From positions 3,038,001 to 3,102,000 of the forward strand of contig CBDDKO010000002.1 in the NCBI GenBank assembly GCA_965230275.1: a DNA stretch of 64,000 bases, in the 5' to 3' direction. Both the position numbers and the translations under genes were made by a program. Each line of letters begins with the position of its first letter. Positions within the stretch are counted from its first letter, which is position 1. Shown in pieces: positions 9,315 through 18,359 of this stretch. The notes beneath the pieces are model-generated. The model did not search any database. It was not told the DNA's origin and worked only from the letters and a program-made list of their open reading frames with translations. The stretch is from JAJRRS01 sp965230275. Lineage in GTDB: Bacteria > Planctomycetota > Phycisphaerae > Phycisphaerales > Phycisphaeraceae.

Positions 9315-10256
9315 CTACGCCAATTCGATCCGGGGATCGATCCATGCATAAGCGACGTCCACGATGAGGTTGAACACGACCAACATCGATGAATAAGTCA
9401 GCACAACCCCCAGGATCAGGAACTGGTCGTTGTTGATCACCGAATTGACGAAGTGATCCCCCATCCCCGGCACATTGAAAAGCTTTTCGACGACGAACGA
9501 ACCGGTCATCACACTGGCGGCCGCGGGGCCCATGAAGCTGAGCACCGGCAGGTACGCGACCTTCAGGGCGTGTTCGAACAATGCGGTATGTCGAGAGAGC
9601 CCCTTGGCCCTGGCCGTGCGGATGTAGTCGCTGGACATGATGTCCGCCAGGCCCAATCGGACCAGGCGAGCGATGTACGCCGCTGGCGCGATCCCAAGCG
9701 TGATCGCCGGCAGGATCAGGTGCATCGGCGTGCCCCACCCCCCGACCGGGAACAACTGCCACATTCCCGCAAACACCGCGAGCAATACCGATCCGGTGAC
9801 GAAGTTCGGCAGGCTGATGCCGATCAGCGCCACACCCAGACTCGATAAATCCGTCAGCCCGCCCGGCCGTAACGCCCCGATGACACCCGACACCGTCCCG
9901 ATCAACAGCGCGACCGCCAGCGCCGCCGAGCCGAGCATCACACTCACCGGCAGGCTGTCACCGATGATGCCCGACACACGCTCGTCCTGATAATGCAGCG
10001 ACGGCCCGAAGTCCGGCCATGCCTGGGGCGTGCCGACAACAATCCCCTTCAGGTAACCATAACCAAACACAAACGGACCACGATCCAGATTGTACTGCCG
10101 CATCATGGCGGCCTTGATCTCCGGCGGGACCTCGCGCCCGTCGTCCGTACTCAACGGATCGCCGGGCACCACCCACGCCAGCAGCAGCGTCACGACAAAG
10201 ATCACCGCTAAGATCAGCGGGAACTGCACCAGACGCCAGAAGATCAATCGGAACAT
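9315..10256 (-). CDS. peptide/nickel-type ABC transporter permease (OppB/DppB-like)
   Basis: This is a 313-residue inner-membrane permease with about six hydrophobic segments. The N-terminus (RLVQFPLILAVIFVVTLLLA) and the EAA-type loop (VSFMGPAAAS-like SFMGPAAASVMTGS, then EKLFNVPGMGDHFV) are characteristic of OppB/DppB subunits. Such permeases normally pair with an OppC-type partner and two ATPases. Here only the binding protein upstream (10311-12068, 54 bp away) is present. Downstream lies lgt on the opposite strand, so the partners must be encoded elsewhere or the system is incomplete. Confidence 0.88.
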   Translation of the reverse strand: MFRLIFWRLVQFPLILAVIFVVTLLLAWVVPGDPLSTDDGREVPPEIKAAMMRQYNLDRGPFVFGYGYLKGIVVGTPQAWPDFGPSLHYQDERVSGIIGDSLPVSVMLGSAALAVALLIGTVSGVIGALRPGGLTDLSSLGVALIGISLPNFVTGSVLLAVFAGMWQLFPVGGWGTPMHLILPAITLGIAPAAYIARLVRLGLADIMSSDYIRTARAKGLSRHTALFEHALKVAYLPVLSFMGPAAASVMTGSFVVEKLFNVPGMGDHFVNSVINNDQFLILGVVLTYSSMLVVFNLIVDVAYAWIDPRIELA

Positions 10257-10310
10257 ACTGCCTCACTATTCTCTACAACGTACTGACACAATGCTGGATC
10301 AGGATGGCTC

Positions 10311-12068
10311 CTATTCACCCCGATCTACCGCGATGTGCTCAAACCGCACACGGCTCCAGCCGTTCAGATTTAACCCTGATACCCTGTCCGGATCGTATAA
10401 CCCAACCGTGACCTGGTGATAGATCAACAACATAGGCGACTCCCTCAGCAGGATCGATTCTGCCTTTTGCATCAGGGCCTGGCGCTCGTTGGGGTCAGCC
10501 GCGTCCGCAGCCTCCTCCATCAGTCGATCATACTCATCGTTGCGCCACTTGGTGGTATTGTTCTCGTCATCTCCCCGCCGGATGTCTAGCCAGGTCGTCG
10601 GGTCGGCGTAATCGCCGTACCACCCGGCGCGCCGGATCGTGTATTCCTGACTGCGGCCACGGGCCCCGCTGATCTTGGATTCCACACCCTCGAGCGTCAC
10701 ATCGATCCCCAGATGCTCTTTCCACATACTCTTGATGGCCAAGGCCGAGTCTTTGTAGCCGGACCCGGTGTCGTAGAGGATGGACAGTCCCGTGATGTCT
10801 TTACCATCAGAAAGGCCTTGCTCTGTCAACGCCTCGGCCAGCAACGCACGCGCCCCTTCTGGATCGAAGTGCGGGCCGTCATCGATCGGCGGCTTGTAAG
10901 ACGCGATGGCCGTGGGCGGGACAAAACTATACGCACTCGGCTCGTTCAGCCGTGTGATCTTCTCTGTGATCTTGTCGCGGTCGACCGCCATCGCTAGAGC
11001 CCGACGGACACGCCAGTCGGCAAGCGGGTTCGGGTCGCCGTTCTTCAACTTGGGCAGGCAGTTAAAGTTGTAGAAGAACGTGCCAGCCATCGGTACGACA
11101 TGCACGTCAGGATGCTTGCCCTTGATCAGATCAAAGGCGATAGTCGGGATCACCGACGGGACGTAATCGATTTCCCCCGCCTCATACGACATCAGCTGCG
11201 ACTGCTCATTATTCATGATCAACTCGAGGACCGAGTTGTTCTTCATCGACGCTCGGTCCCAGTAGTGATCGTTCGCGACAAGGTAGTTGTATTGGCGGTA
11301 CTTCCTGTCCGCCAGGCGGTAGGGGCCGTTGCTGATGAGCCGTTTGGGATCGTTCCAATAGGTCGGATCGTCCAGCAGCCTGCCCGACTCGGCACTGAAG
11401 TCCACCCCGGCTTTCACGCTGCTGGTATGCACCGGCATGTACGTCGCGAACGCCAGCATGTCGATGAAGTATTCAGTCCGGCGATGCAGCTGGATGACCA
11501 GTGTCCGGTCGTCCGGTGTGGAGATGGCGACTGATTCTGAGAACTTCTTCTCGGCTTCTTCCCAGTAGGCCTGCGCCGCTTCCACGGAGCCGCCTGTTTC
11601 CTTATGCGCCTCAACGTATTGCTCGAGCTGTTGGGTTCGCCAGCTAAAGAACTCCTCCGCGCCATCGATGAAAAACATGAATTGGCCGTACCCCGCCGCG
11701 GTATCCGGGAGCATGGCCCGCCGCCAGGCATAGACAAAATCGTGGGCGGTCACCGGGTCGCCGTTGGACCACTTCGCGTCGTCACGCAGGTGGAACGTGT
11801 ACGTCAGCCCGTCTTCTGATATCTCCCACGCCTCGGCGACGCCGGGGTAGGTCTGCATATCATTGAAGTCGAGCGTGACCAACGTCTCAAACAGCGCGTG
11901 GGTCAGGCGGATGTCACGCAGATAGGTCATCCGCTGGGGGTCACGGTTGTTGTGCTCATCGGTGACGGAAAAGACGAAGTCCGCCTTGGGCCTTGGTGTA
12001 CCCAGCCCGCCGATGATGATCGGCACGGCGAACATTATCAGGATGAGTCCCACGATCCGCTTGATCAT
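10311..12068 (-). CDS. peptide-type ABC transporter substrate-binding protein (SBP_bac_5)
   Basis: A family-5 extracellular solute-binding protein of 585 residues, in the range for OppA. Family features include the early ALFETLVTLD segment, EISEDGLTYTFHLRDDAKWSNG around residues 85-105, and WRVRRALAMAVDRDKI near 355. The N-terminus (RIVGLILIMFAVPIIIGGLG) is a hydrophobic anchor or uncleaved signal without a lipobox cysteine, so it may stay tethered by a membrane helix. It is first in a two-gene unit with the OppB-like permease. The substrate is unknown; oligopeptides are the family default. Confidence 0.88.
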   Translation of the reverse strand: MIKRIVGLILIMFAVPIIIGGLGTPRPKADFVFSVTDEHNNRDPQRMTYLRDIRLTHALFETLVTLDFNDMQTYPGVAEAWEISEDGLTYTFHLRDDAKWSNGDPVTAHDFVYAWRRAMLPDTAAGYGQFMFFIDGAEEFFSWRTQQLEQYVEAHKETGGSVEAAQAYWEEAEKKFSESVAISTPDDRTLVIQLHRRTEYFIDMLAFATYMPVHTSSVKAGVDFSAESGRLLDDPTYWNDPKRLISNGPYRLADRKYRQYNYLVANDHYWDRASMKNNSVLELIMNNEQSQLMSYEAGEIDYVPSVIPTIAFDLIKGKHPDVHVVPMAGTFFYNFNCLPKLKNGDPNPLADWRVRRALAMAVDRDKITEKITRLNEPSAYSFVPPTAIASYKPPIDDGPHFDPEGARALLAEALTEQGLSDGKDITGLSILYDTGSGYKDSALAIKSMWKEHLGIDVTLEGVESKISGARGRSQEYTIRRAGWYGDYADPTTWLDIRRGDDENNTTKWRNDEYDRLMEEAADAADPNERQALMQKAESILLRESPMLLIYHQVTVGLYDPDRVSGLNLNGWSRVRFEHIAVDRGE

Positions 12069-12135
12069 GATTCACAGTGTAGCGGCATGCTCTGGGGCCG
12101 GATAGTCTACGCCACCGCTCACACATAAGATCGTA

Positions 12136-13320
12136 TCAGTCGTGATTCACACGTGCGATCCGGGGCGTCCGGTTCAGCACACTGACCAGTTCGACTTCGT
12201 AGCGAAGGTTCGCACCGGGCGGGATGACCCCCGCGGCCCCGCGTCGGCCGTAGCCTAGATACGAGGGGATCTCGATCAGGCGTGATTCGCCCTCGGTCAT
12301 CCCAACCACGCCCATCTCCCAGCCCTGGATCACCTCGCCCACCCCCAGGCGCAATTCAGCGGGTGCATCACGTTCGTAGGTATCGTCATACGCCTGCTGC
12401 TCACGTCCGAGGTACGCCCGGTAATGCACACGGACCGTGTCACCTCGCCTCGCGATCACCCCGGAACCCGCTTGCCCCATGGTCAGACGCACGCCCGACT
12501 TCACATCCACTAGTTCGATATCAAAACACAGCGTGCCATCAGGCACCACCACGTCGCCCGGGTAAGGCCCACAGACAAGGCCCGGGGTCATGACCAGTCG
12601 ACGCTTCTCTCCGACACGCATACCCGCCACACCTTCATCCCAGCCACGCGGCACCTCACCCGACCACAAGACGAAGCCCGCCGGCACGCCGGGGGCCGAC
12701 CGGTCAAACACCTGACCATCAAGCATGGCCCCCTGGTAACGCACAAGCACGTAGCGCCCCGCCTCAGCGATGTCGCCCGTTCCAGGCCTGAGGATTTTGT
12801 AATGCAATCCTGAAGCGGTAGTGATATAGCCCTGAAGATTCAGCGCCGGTTCCATGATTGATTCATGCCTACCGGGTTCGCCCATCACCGACTCATCTTG
12901 TTCCGGATCAACCTCAGTCGGTTCCGTCTGTCCACCCGGCAGGGCGTCTCGCAACCCCGGGATGGTGTCGGTCTTAACCAGGTACCACATCACCGCCGCG
13001 ATCGCGCCGGCCAACAGCAGCAGGATCACCCATCGCAGGGCTCCTGACCTGGAAGCCTTACCCGTTGCATCATGGATCTGCTCTTCTGAGCGTTGCTTGC
13101 CAACTTCACGGGCCGTCTTCATCTTCTCGAGCATATCGAGATAGCGCTGCTCGTCTTTATCAGACCCTTTACGGGTCAGCGCGCCGTAATAGCCTTGCCC
13201 GTCGGTGCGTTTAACCGCGTAGAAAATCCTGCCTTCGCCGTCACGGATCGCACGCTCCAGGTCCTGGTCGCGGACCTTCACGGGGTGGCCGTCGTGGGGG
13301 CTGTGAACGATGATGGCCAT
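12136..13320 (-). CDS. membrane-anchored tandem FKBP-type peptidyl-prolyl isomerase
   Basis: The protein begins with a small cytosolic domain (about residues 1-70, MAIIVHSPHDGHPVKVRDQD) followed by one membrane helix near 83-103 (RWVILLLLAGAIAAVMWYLV). Outside it carries two FKBP folds. The first has GLHYKILRPGTGD and VLVRYQGAMLDGQVFDRS. The second has DTVRVHYRAYLG, GVGEVIQGWEMGVVGM and IPSYLGYGRRG. FKBPs speed proline cis-trans isomerisation, here probably during folding in the periplasm. The second domain keeps more of the canonical pocket than the first. The frame is open 29 codons further upstream, but the ATG at 13320 begins the conserved part. Confidence 0.85.
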   Translation of the reverse strand: MAIIVHSPHDGHPVKVRDQDLERAIRDGEGRIFYAVKRTDGQGYYGALTRKGSDKDEQRYLDMLEKMKTAREVGKQRSEEQIHDATGKASRSGALRWVILLLLAGAIAAVMWYLVKTDTIPGLRDALPGGQTEPTEVDPEQDESVMGEPGRHESIMEPALNLQGYITTASGLHYKILRPGTGDIAEAGRYVLVRYQGAMLDGQVFDRSAPGVPAGFVLWSGEVPRGWDEGVAGMRVGEKRRLVMTPGLVCGPYPGDVVVPDGTLCFDIELVDVKSGVRLTMGQAGSGVIARRGDTVRVHYRAYLGREQQAYDDTYERDAPAELRLGVGEVIQGWEMGVVGMTEGESRLIEIPSYLGYGRRGAAGVIPPGANLRYEVELVSVLNRTPRIARVNHD

Positions 13321-13523
13321 AACGCATGCACTCCTGCCGTAGGCAAAGGACTTATCGGAACCGGCCCGATCTGATCCTCGCCTGATAATCAAACACATCA
13401 TCGGCACGGCGGCACGTATGCGGACAGAACCGGCGCGTAACTTGTACCTTTCGACTTGTTCAGGCGTCCGCTTGAGTTACACCCTCAAGCGCAGCACCAT
13501 CCAGACCCGATCCAAGGCAGGCG

Positions 13524-13793
13524 ATGAGTATCACATCGACAGATACACTGATCAACGACCACGACGCGCCCGCGTCCCTGTCCGTGGAGAACGGAATGAG
13601 CAAGCAGCAGATGATTGAGATGATCCGCGAGCGCAACCAGTCGGCTTCGAATGACTTCCTGGTGAAGTTCGACGAAGAGGCACTGCGGAATTATCTCCAC
13701 CGCCTCACCTCGCTCCAGGGCCGGCGCGGACGGACCAGTGTCTGGGTCCGCACAGGGATCGCCCCCGCCTCCGTCACACGCCAATGTGCGTGA
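13524..13793 (+). CDS. small conserved hypothetical protein
   Basis: The 89-residue product has a disordered start and a compact helical part, MSKQQMIEMIRERNQSASN followed by DFLVKFDEEALRNYLHRL. This recalls a small family seen in planctomycete genomes whose function is unknown to me. It fills the gap between the FKBP gene and the convergent PilZ-receiver gene. An internal ATG at 13596 (MSKQQM) is an alternative start giving a 65-residue protein that is just the conserved part. Confidence 0.5.
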   Translation: MSITSTDTLINDHDAPASLSVENGMSKQQMIEMIRERNQSASNDFLVKFDEEALRNYLHRLTSLQGRRGRTSVWVRTGIAPASVTRQCA

Positions 13794-13871
13794 TCGCAAC
13801 CCCCACCACAGCGACCCGATTCCTGCGCTGTTCCAATCTACCTCATATCTATTAGTTATCGGTCGGCCCGT

Positions 13872-15047
13872 TCACCCCGGGCTGATACGCGTCAGAACGT
13901 CCAATAACGCGTCCACGGCTTCCTTGCACTGAGCCAGGTCGTTGTTCGTATCGTCCAGAGATGTCAGGACGCTCTCGGCCAGTTCCGTCACAATATCGAA
14001 CCCGTAGCTCTTGCCGGAACCCTTCAGTTGCCGACAGGCACGTCGGACCGTGTCTTTGTTGTTCCCAGCATGCGCCGATGCCAATTGGGCTGCAATTTCC
14101 GTCGTCTCATCCACATACTCTCGCAACAGCGGCTGCATGGAGCGGGCATTACACATGGAGCTGACAATGGCATCCGCGCCCATGCCGCCCCCTCCAGGCT
14201 TGGTGACCAATCGCCCGGCCTGCTCGGCCATACCTTCCTGCGTCAACGGTTTGGGTAAGAACGCCTTAGCCCCTGCCTCGAGCGCCGCACTACATGTGGC
14301 ATCGTTATCATCTGCGGATATCGCCACGATCGGGACGGAATTGGGGACCTTAAGCAGTTTGCCGATCAGTTCTATCCCGTACGCGGGATCGAGGCACACA
14401 TCCACCACCGCCAGCGAATAGCCGCCCGACGATGCACACGCCAAAGCCGCCTTGTCATCACCTACGCTGTGGCAGGTGTACCCCGCCTGTGAAAGATACA
14501 TCTCACACAGTCGCCGGTCCGATTTGCTCTGATCTACAATCAGCACACTACCCCCGCAGTTCGGTCCGGAAGATATCCGGCCGCACAACCGGTCACGCTC
14601 CATCTCCGCTGTCTGTGCCGCTACTTCCTCAGGCTTCAGCGGCATGAACATACTCAGGTCAATCGGTGTTCTGAGCATCACACCAACCTCGTGGATTGTG
14701 CTACCCAGATGATGGCAGTGGACAATCTTCCCTTCCGCCGTTACCGCCTCCTGATCCAGTGTGGTGAGTATCACATGGCAAACGCTGTCAGGATAGACAA
14801 ACCGGCCGTGAAGAAAGGCCATCCCCCACCGACTGAGATTGCGCGGGATGACGGTGTAGTGAACAGCGTTCCCGCCAGGATTGGCTATCTCGATTTGAAC
14901 CGTTGTTGTGCTTCCAAACGGCACACGGATGTCACGCTTGTCTCCGGTGCCCCGACTATGACGAGCGATATACGCGTCGATCACCTGACGCTTCTCCCGA
15001 TCGTCCATCCTGATCGTTTCGATGGGTTGATTCTCAAATATACTCAT
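13872..15047 (-). CDS. PilZ - receiver - Hpt-like three-domain signalling protein
   Basis: Residues about 38-135 look like PilZ, the c-di-GMP receptor fold, with the NLSRWGMAFL motif and an upstream RDIRVPFG in place of the usual RxxxR. A receiver domain follows (about 165-280): it starts SVLIVDQSKSD, so one of the usual paired acidic residues is Gln, but it keeps the phosphoacceptor Asp in LAVVDVCLD and the lysine in FLPKPLT. The C-terminal region (about 295-390) folds like a histidine phosphotransfer domain, but the expected phosphorylatable histidine is arginine (ACRQLKGSGKSYGF). The protein may therefore bind c-di-GMP and a phosphoryl signal without relaying it onward. It is a single gene with no kinase beside it. 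Confidence 0.8.
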   Translation of the reverse strand: MSIFENQPIETIRMDDREKRQVIDAYIARHSRGTGDKRDIRVPFGSTTTVQIEIANPGGNAVHYTVIPRNLSRWGMAFLHGRFVYPDSVCHVILTTLDQEAVTAEGKIVHCHHLGSTIHEVGVMLRTPIDLSMFMPLKPEEVAAQTAEMERDRLCGRISSGPNCGGSVLIVDQSKSDRRLCEMYLSQAGYTCHSVGDDKAALACASSGGYSLAVVDVCLDPAYGIELIGKLLKVPNSVPIVAISADDNDATCSAALEAGAKAFLPKPLTQEGMAEQAGRLVTKPGGGGMGADAIVSSMCNARSMQPLLREYVDETTEIAAQLASAHAGNNKDTVRRACRQLKGSGKSYGFDIVTELAESVLTSLDDTNNDLAQCKEAVDALLDVLTRISPG

Positions 15048-15318
15048 AGCGGACCCTGATAACAGACCAGTGATCTACCACGCGATAATCGGTTGTATAG
15101 CTAGCCAACTGATCCTGAGGCTTCATAACCCAAGACATGAAGCAGGATTGCTCTCACATCAGGTTAGCTTGCCACTGGTCTGCACAGGTATGATCAGCAT
15201 GTGAATATTCCCGTGATAAACTCAACTTCGCCGATAATACACGGCCAGGTTGCAATCAGTACTACAATAGAGGACGGTTGGGCTGGCGTCAGAAATACCC
15301 GAGGACTTGGCTGCTACT

Positions 15319-16851
15319 ATGGACTTATCTGAGTTGGGCTCGCGGTTGGGTCTGCGACATATCGCCGGGCCCGCTCACGCCGAGCCGTTAGATATCACCG
15401 ATGATTCCAGGCGGGTTAAACCCGGCACACTATTCATTGCGCGTGGTTCAGGTGCTGACACAGCAAGCTATCTCCGGCATGCCTCTGAGCTCGGAGCGAC
15501 GGCCGTTATTTGTGAGTCGATCGACTCGCTTATCCTGCCCGACACGATCTCGCACTATCAGGCTGATGCCGTAGATCAACCCCTGGCAGCCACGATCGCT
15601 GAGCACTTCTTCGGCGAGCCTGCGAAACGCTTGGTGTTGATCGGCGTTACCGGGACCAACGGCAAGACCACCACCACCTATCTCATCCAGCACCTGCTCC
15701 AATGCGCCGGTTTGCAGACCGGTGTGATAGGAACCATCTACACTGACGATGGAACGCCCAACGGTAAACGTCCCGCTGAATTGACAACTCCGGGCGCTAT
15801 CGAGCTGTCACGTGAATTGGCGCGAATGGCCGACGCAGGCTGCCGCGCCGTAGCCACCGAGGTATCTAGCCACGCCTTGGAGCAGAGACGGGTTGATGCA
15901 CTGTCGTTCCGCGCCGGTGTTTTTACGAATCTCACACAAGACCATCTCGATTACCACCAAACCATGGAGGCCTATGCCCAAGCGAAGTCCATCCTGTTTC
16001 AACAGCTGACGTCCGAGGGATTGGCGGTGGTCAATCTTGACGATCCGCATGCCCGGGATGTTCTCGCGGGCTACAGCGGGCGGTCGCTTTGGACTTCGAT
16101 GACACAGCGGGAGGGCAGTTCGGGTGAGATGGTTAGTTTTGCGGAAGAGATCGAACTACATGCCGGCTCGAGCCAAGCCCGACTCGTCGGGCCATGGGGA
16201 GATCGACAGGTAAGCATCCCTCTGATCGGGCGACACAATGTGAGTAATACCTTGCAGGCGCTCGCCGTTGCTTATGATTTAGTTGACGATAGTGATACTT
16301 TGATTGAGGCGGTGCAGACACTGCCCCAGGTCCCGGGGCGACTCGAGTGTGTGCAATGGCAAGCCGACGGCGAGGATCCCCAGCCGGACGTGCCCGTTGT
16401 GGTGGTTGATTACTCACATACGCCGGATGCGTTGGAAAACGCCCTGTCATCACTCAAACCGTTAACGCCCGGCCGACTCATCGTGGTCTTTGGCTGTGGC
16501 GGCGATCGGGACAAGACCAAACGGCCCATGATGGCGCAGGCCGCCTGCCGATATGGCGACCGCATTTACCTGACTTCAGATAATCCTCGAACCGAAGACC
16601 CCGATGCGATCATTCAAGACGCACACGCCGGGGTGCCGGATGCTCGCAAGGCAGACTTGGTCATCCTGCCCGACCGGGCCGAGGCGATCCGCTGCTGCGT
16701 GTTAGAAGCGGTTCCAGGTGACACCGTCTTGCTTGCGGGCAAGGGTCATGAGACCTACCAGACGATCGGACACAAGAACATCCACTTCGACGATCGCGAG
16801 CACGCCCTGCAGGCCCTCGCCACATGGGTCGAACAGAAGGCCACCCCATGA
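15319..16851 (+). CDS. murE: UDP-MurNAc-tripeptide synthetase (meso-DAP-adding MurE)
   Basis: MurE adds the third residue of the peptidoglycan stem in the cytoplasm using ATP. The P-loop GVTGTNGKTTTTYLI lies near residue 113, the central HDNVSNTLQA-type motif appears as RHNVSNTLQALAVAYD, and the C-terminal domain has the substrate signature DNPRTED, which in this family marks meso-diaminopimelate. KGHETYQ near the end is also diagnostic. The ATG at 15319 is preferred over a TTG four codons upstream. Its stop overlaps the start of murF (ATGA), indicating translational coupling. Confidence 0.95.
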   Translation: MDLSELGSRLGLRHIAGPAHAEPLDITDDSRRVKPGTLFIARGSGADTASYLRHASELGATAVICESIDSLILPDTISHYQADAVDQPLAATIAEHFFGEPAKRLVLIGVTGTNGKTTTTYLIQHLLQCAGLQTGVIGTIYTDDGTPNGKRPAELTTPGAIELSRELARMADAGCRAVATEVSSHALEQRRVDALSFRAGVFTNLTQDHLDYHQTMEAYAQAKSILFQQLTSEGLAVVNLDDPHARDVLAGYSGRSLWTSMTQREGSSGEMVSFAEEIELHAGSSQARLVGPWGDRQVSIPLIGRHNVSNTLQALAVAYDLVDDSDTLIEAVQTLPQVPGRLECVQWQADGEDPQPDVPVVVVDYSHTPDALENALSSLKPLTPGRLIVVFGCGGDRDKTKRPMMAQAACRYGDRIYLTSDNPRTEDPDAIIQDAHAGVPDARKADLVILPDRAEAIRCCVLEAVPGDTVLLAGKGHETYQTIGHKNIHFDDREHALQALATWVEQKATP

Positions 16852-18293
16852 GCCATGCTGATACCGCACATACGTCATGCTGGACACCCGCATGGGTGCA
16901 GCAAGTGACGCGGGGCCGTTGGCTTATCCCGCCAAGCGATCCAGATAGTGATATTGCCGGCCTGGGTATCGACACGCGCACACTCACCTCCGACCAGGCC
17001 TTCCTCGCTGTCAAAGGCGAGAACTTTGACGGCCACGCCTTCGTCAATACCGCCTTCAACAACGGCGCCGCCATCGCCATCATTGATCAACCGGATGCCA
17101 TCGAAACGTCACGGCCGACGAACCCGGTCTTGTTGGTGAACGATACCGTTCAATCGCTGCAGACCCTGGCTCGTGATTACCGGCAAAGACTCCGAGAGGC
17201 CGGGTGTACGGTGATCGCAGTAGTAGGGTCTAACGGCAAGACGACCACCCGTAACCTGATCCATGCCGTCCTCTCATCCACCTTTGCCGGAACACAGTCA
17301 CCCAAGAGTTTCAACAACCATCTAGGCGTTCCAATCACAATACTCGGTGCCGCACTCACAGACAGGTTTCTGATCGCAGAAGTCGGCACCAATCACCCGG
17401 GCGAGATTGATCGTCTTGGAGACGTCCTCAAACCCGACGCCGCCGTCGTTACCAGCATCGGCCATGAGCACATGGAATTCTTCGGCGACCTGAAAGGTGT
17501 GGCTGAGGAGGAGGCCGCCATCACGCAGCACCTGCCTGATAGAGGGACGTTGTTTATTGAACATGACGCACTTGACTGGATTACAAAGGCTTCAGCCTAC
17601 AAGCCGGCAGATCAGGTTACTACCTTCGGCCAAGGTGCCCATGCAAATCACGGGCATCGCCAATTGATCGAAGATCGCCAGCGATTTTCCATTCGCAGCG
17701 ACATATCCATCGACTTGCCTCTTCTCGCGCCCCATGATGTCAGCAACGCACTGGCCGCCGTGGCGGTCGGCAGGTGGATGGGGATAGAGGATGCTGCCAT
17801 CAAGACCTCTCTCGAGCAGGCCCAGCCAATGCCCGGCAGGCTCGTCGTGAATCACTTTACAGACGTGACCGTGATCGACGACACATACAACGCCAACCCA
17901 GACTCCGTCCGTGCGGCGCTTGACCTTTTGGCCGAGTTCCCCGCTGATGACGACGTCAGGCGTGTCGCCGTGCTGGGTGACATGCTGGAACTCGGCGATT
18001 TGGCTGCGGACGCGCACCGAGAGGTCGGATTAGCACTGCGTTCCATGGCTGAATCCGGCAGCCTCCACCGAGTCGTTCTGGTCGGGCCGTTGATGGCCGA
18101 GGCACTTCAAGCGGCGACGGATTCGGATTCGTCACGCCTGGTCGATCACCATGCTGATTTCGATGAGTATGTCCTCGACGAGATCGCCAAGACAATCTCG
18201 CCCGGAAGTCTTGTACTGTGCAAAGGCTCTCGCGGCCTTGAATTAGAGCGCCTGATCCCCAGGATCGAACAGTATTCCCGTAGCCGATCCTAG
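16848..18293 (+). CDS. murF: UDP-MurNAc-tripeptide:D-alanyl-D-alanine ligase
   Basis: MurF completes the UDP-MurNAc-pentapeptide by adding D-Ala-D-Ala. Motifs seen are the P-loop VVGSNGKTTTRNLI near residue 125, EVGTNHPGEI, IGHEHMEFFG and DDTYNANPDSVRAAL in the C-terminal domain. The N-terminal IDTRTLTSDQAFLAVKGENFDGH matches the uracil-binding domain. The ATG at 16848 overlaps the murE stop by four bases. An in-frame ATG at 16824 lies inside murE and is not needed. mraY follows after 66 bp, so these three form the surviving core of a dcw-type operon. Confidence 0.94.
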   Translation: MSHADTAHTSCWTPAWVQQVTRGRWLIPPSDPDSDIAGLGIDTRTLTSDQAFLAVKGENFDGHAFVNTAFNNGAAIAIIDQPDAIETSRPTNPVLLVNDTVQSLQTLARDYRQRLREAGCTVIAVVGSNGKTTTRNLIHAVLSSTFAGTQSPKSFNNHLGVPITILGAALTDRFLIAEVGTNHPGEIDRLGDVLKPDAAVVTSIGHEHMEFFGDLKGVAEEEAAITQHLPDRGTLFIEHDALDWITKASAYKPADQVTTFGQGAHANHGHRQLIEDRQRFSIRSDISIDLPLLAPHDVSNALAAVAVGRWMGIEDAAIKTSLEQAQPMPGRLVVNHFTDVTVIDDTYNANPDSVRAALDLLAEFPADDDVRRVAVLGDMLELGDLAADAHREVGLALRSMAESGSLHRVVLVGPLMAEALQAATDSDSSRLVDHHADFDEYVLDEIAKTISPGSLVLCKGSRGLELERLIPRIEQYSRSRS

Positions 18294-18359
18294 TAATCCA
18301 TCATGCCTTACCGACGTGCATTTGCATCCTCCAGCCATTGTTATCAAACTGCCTAAGAC

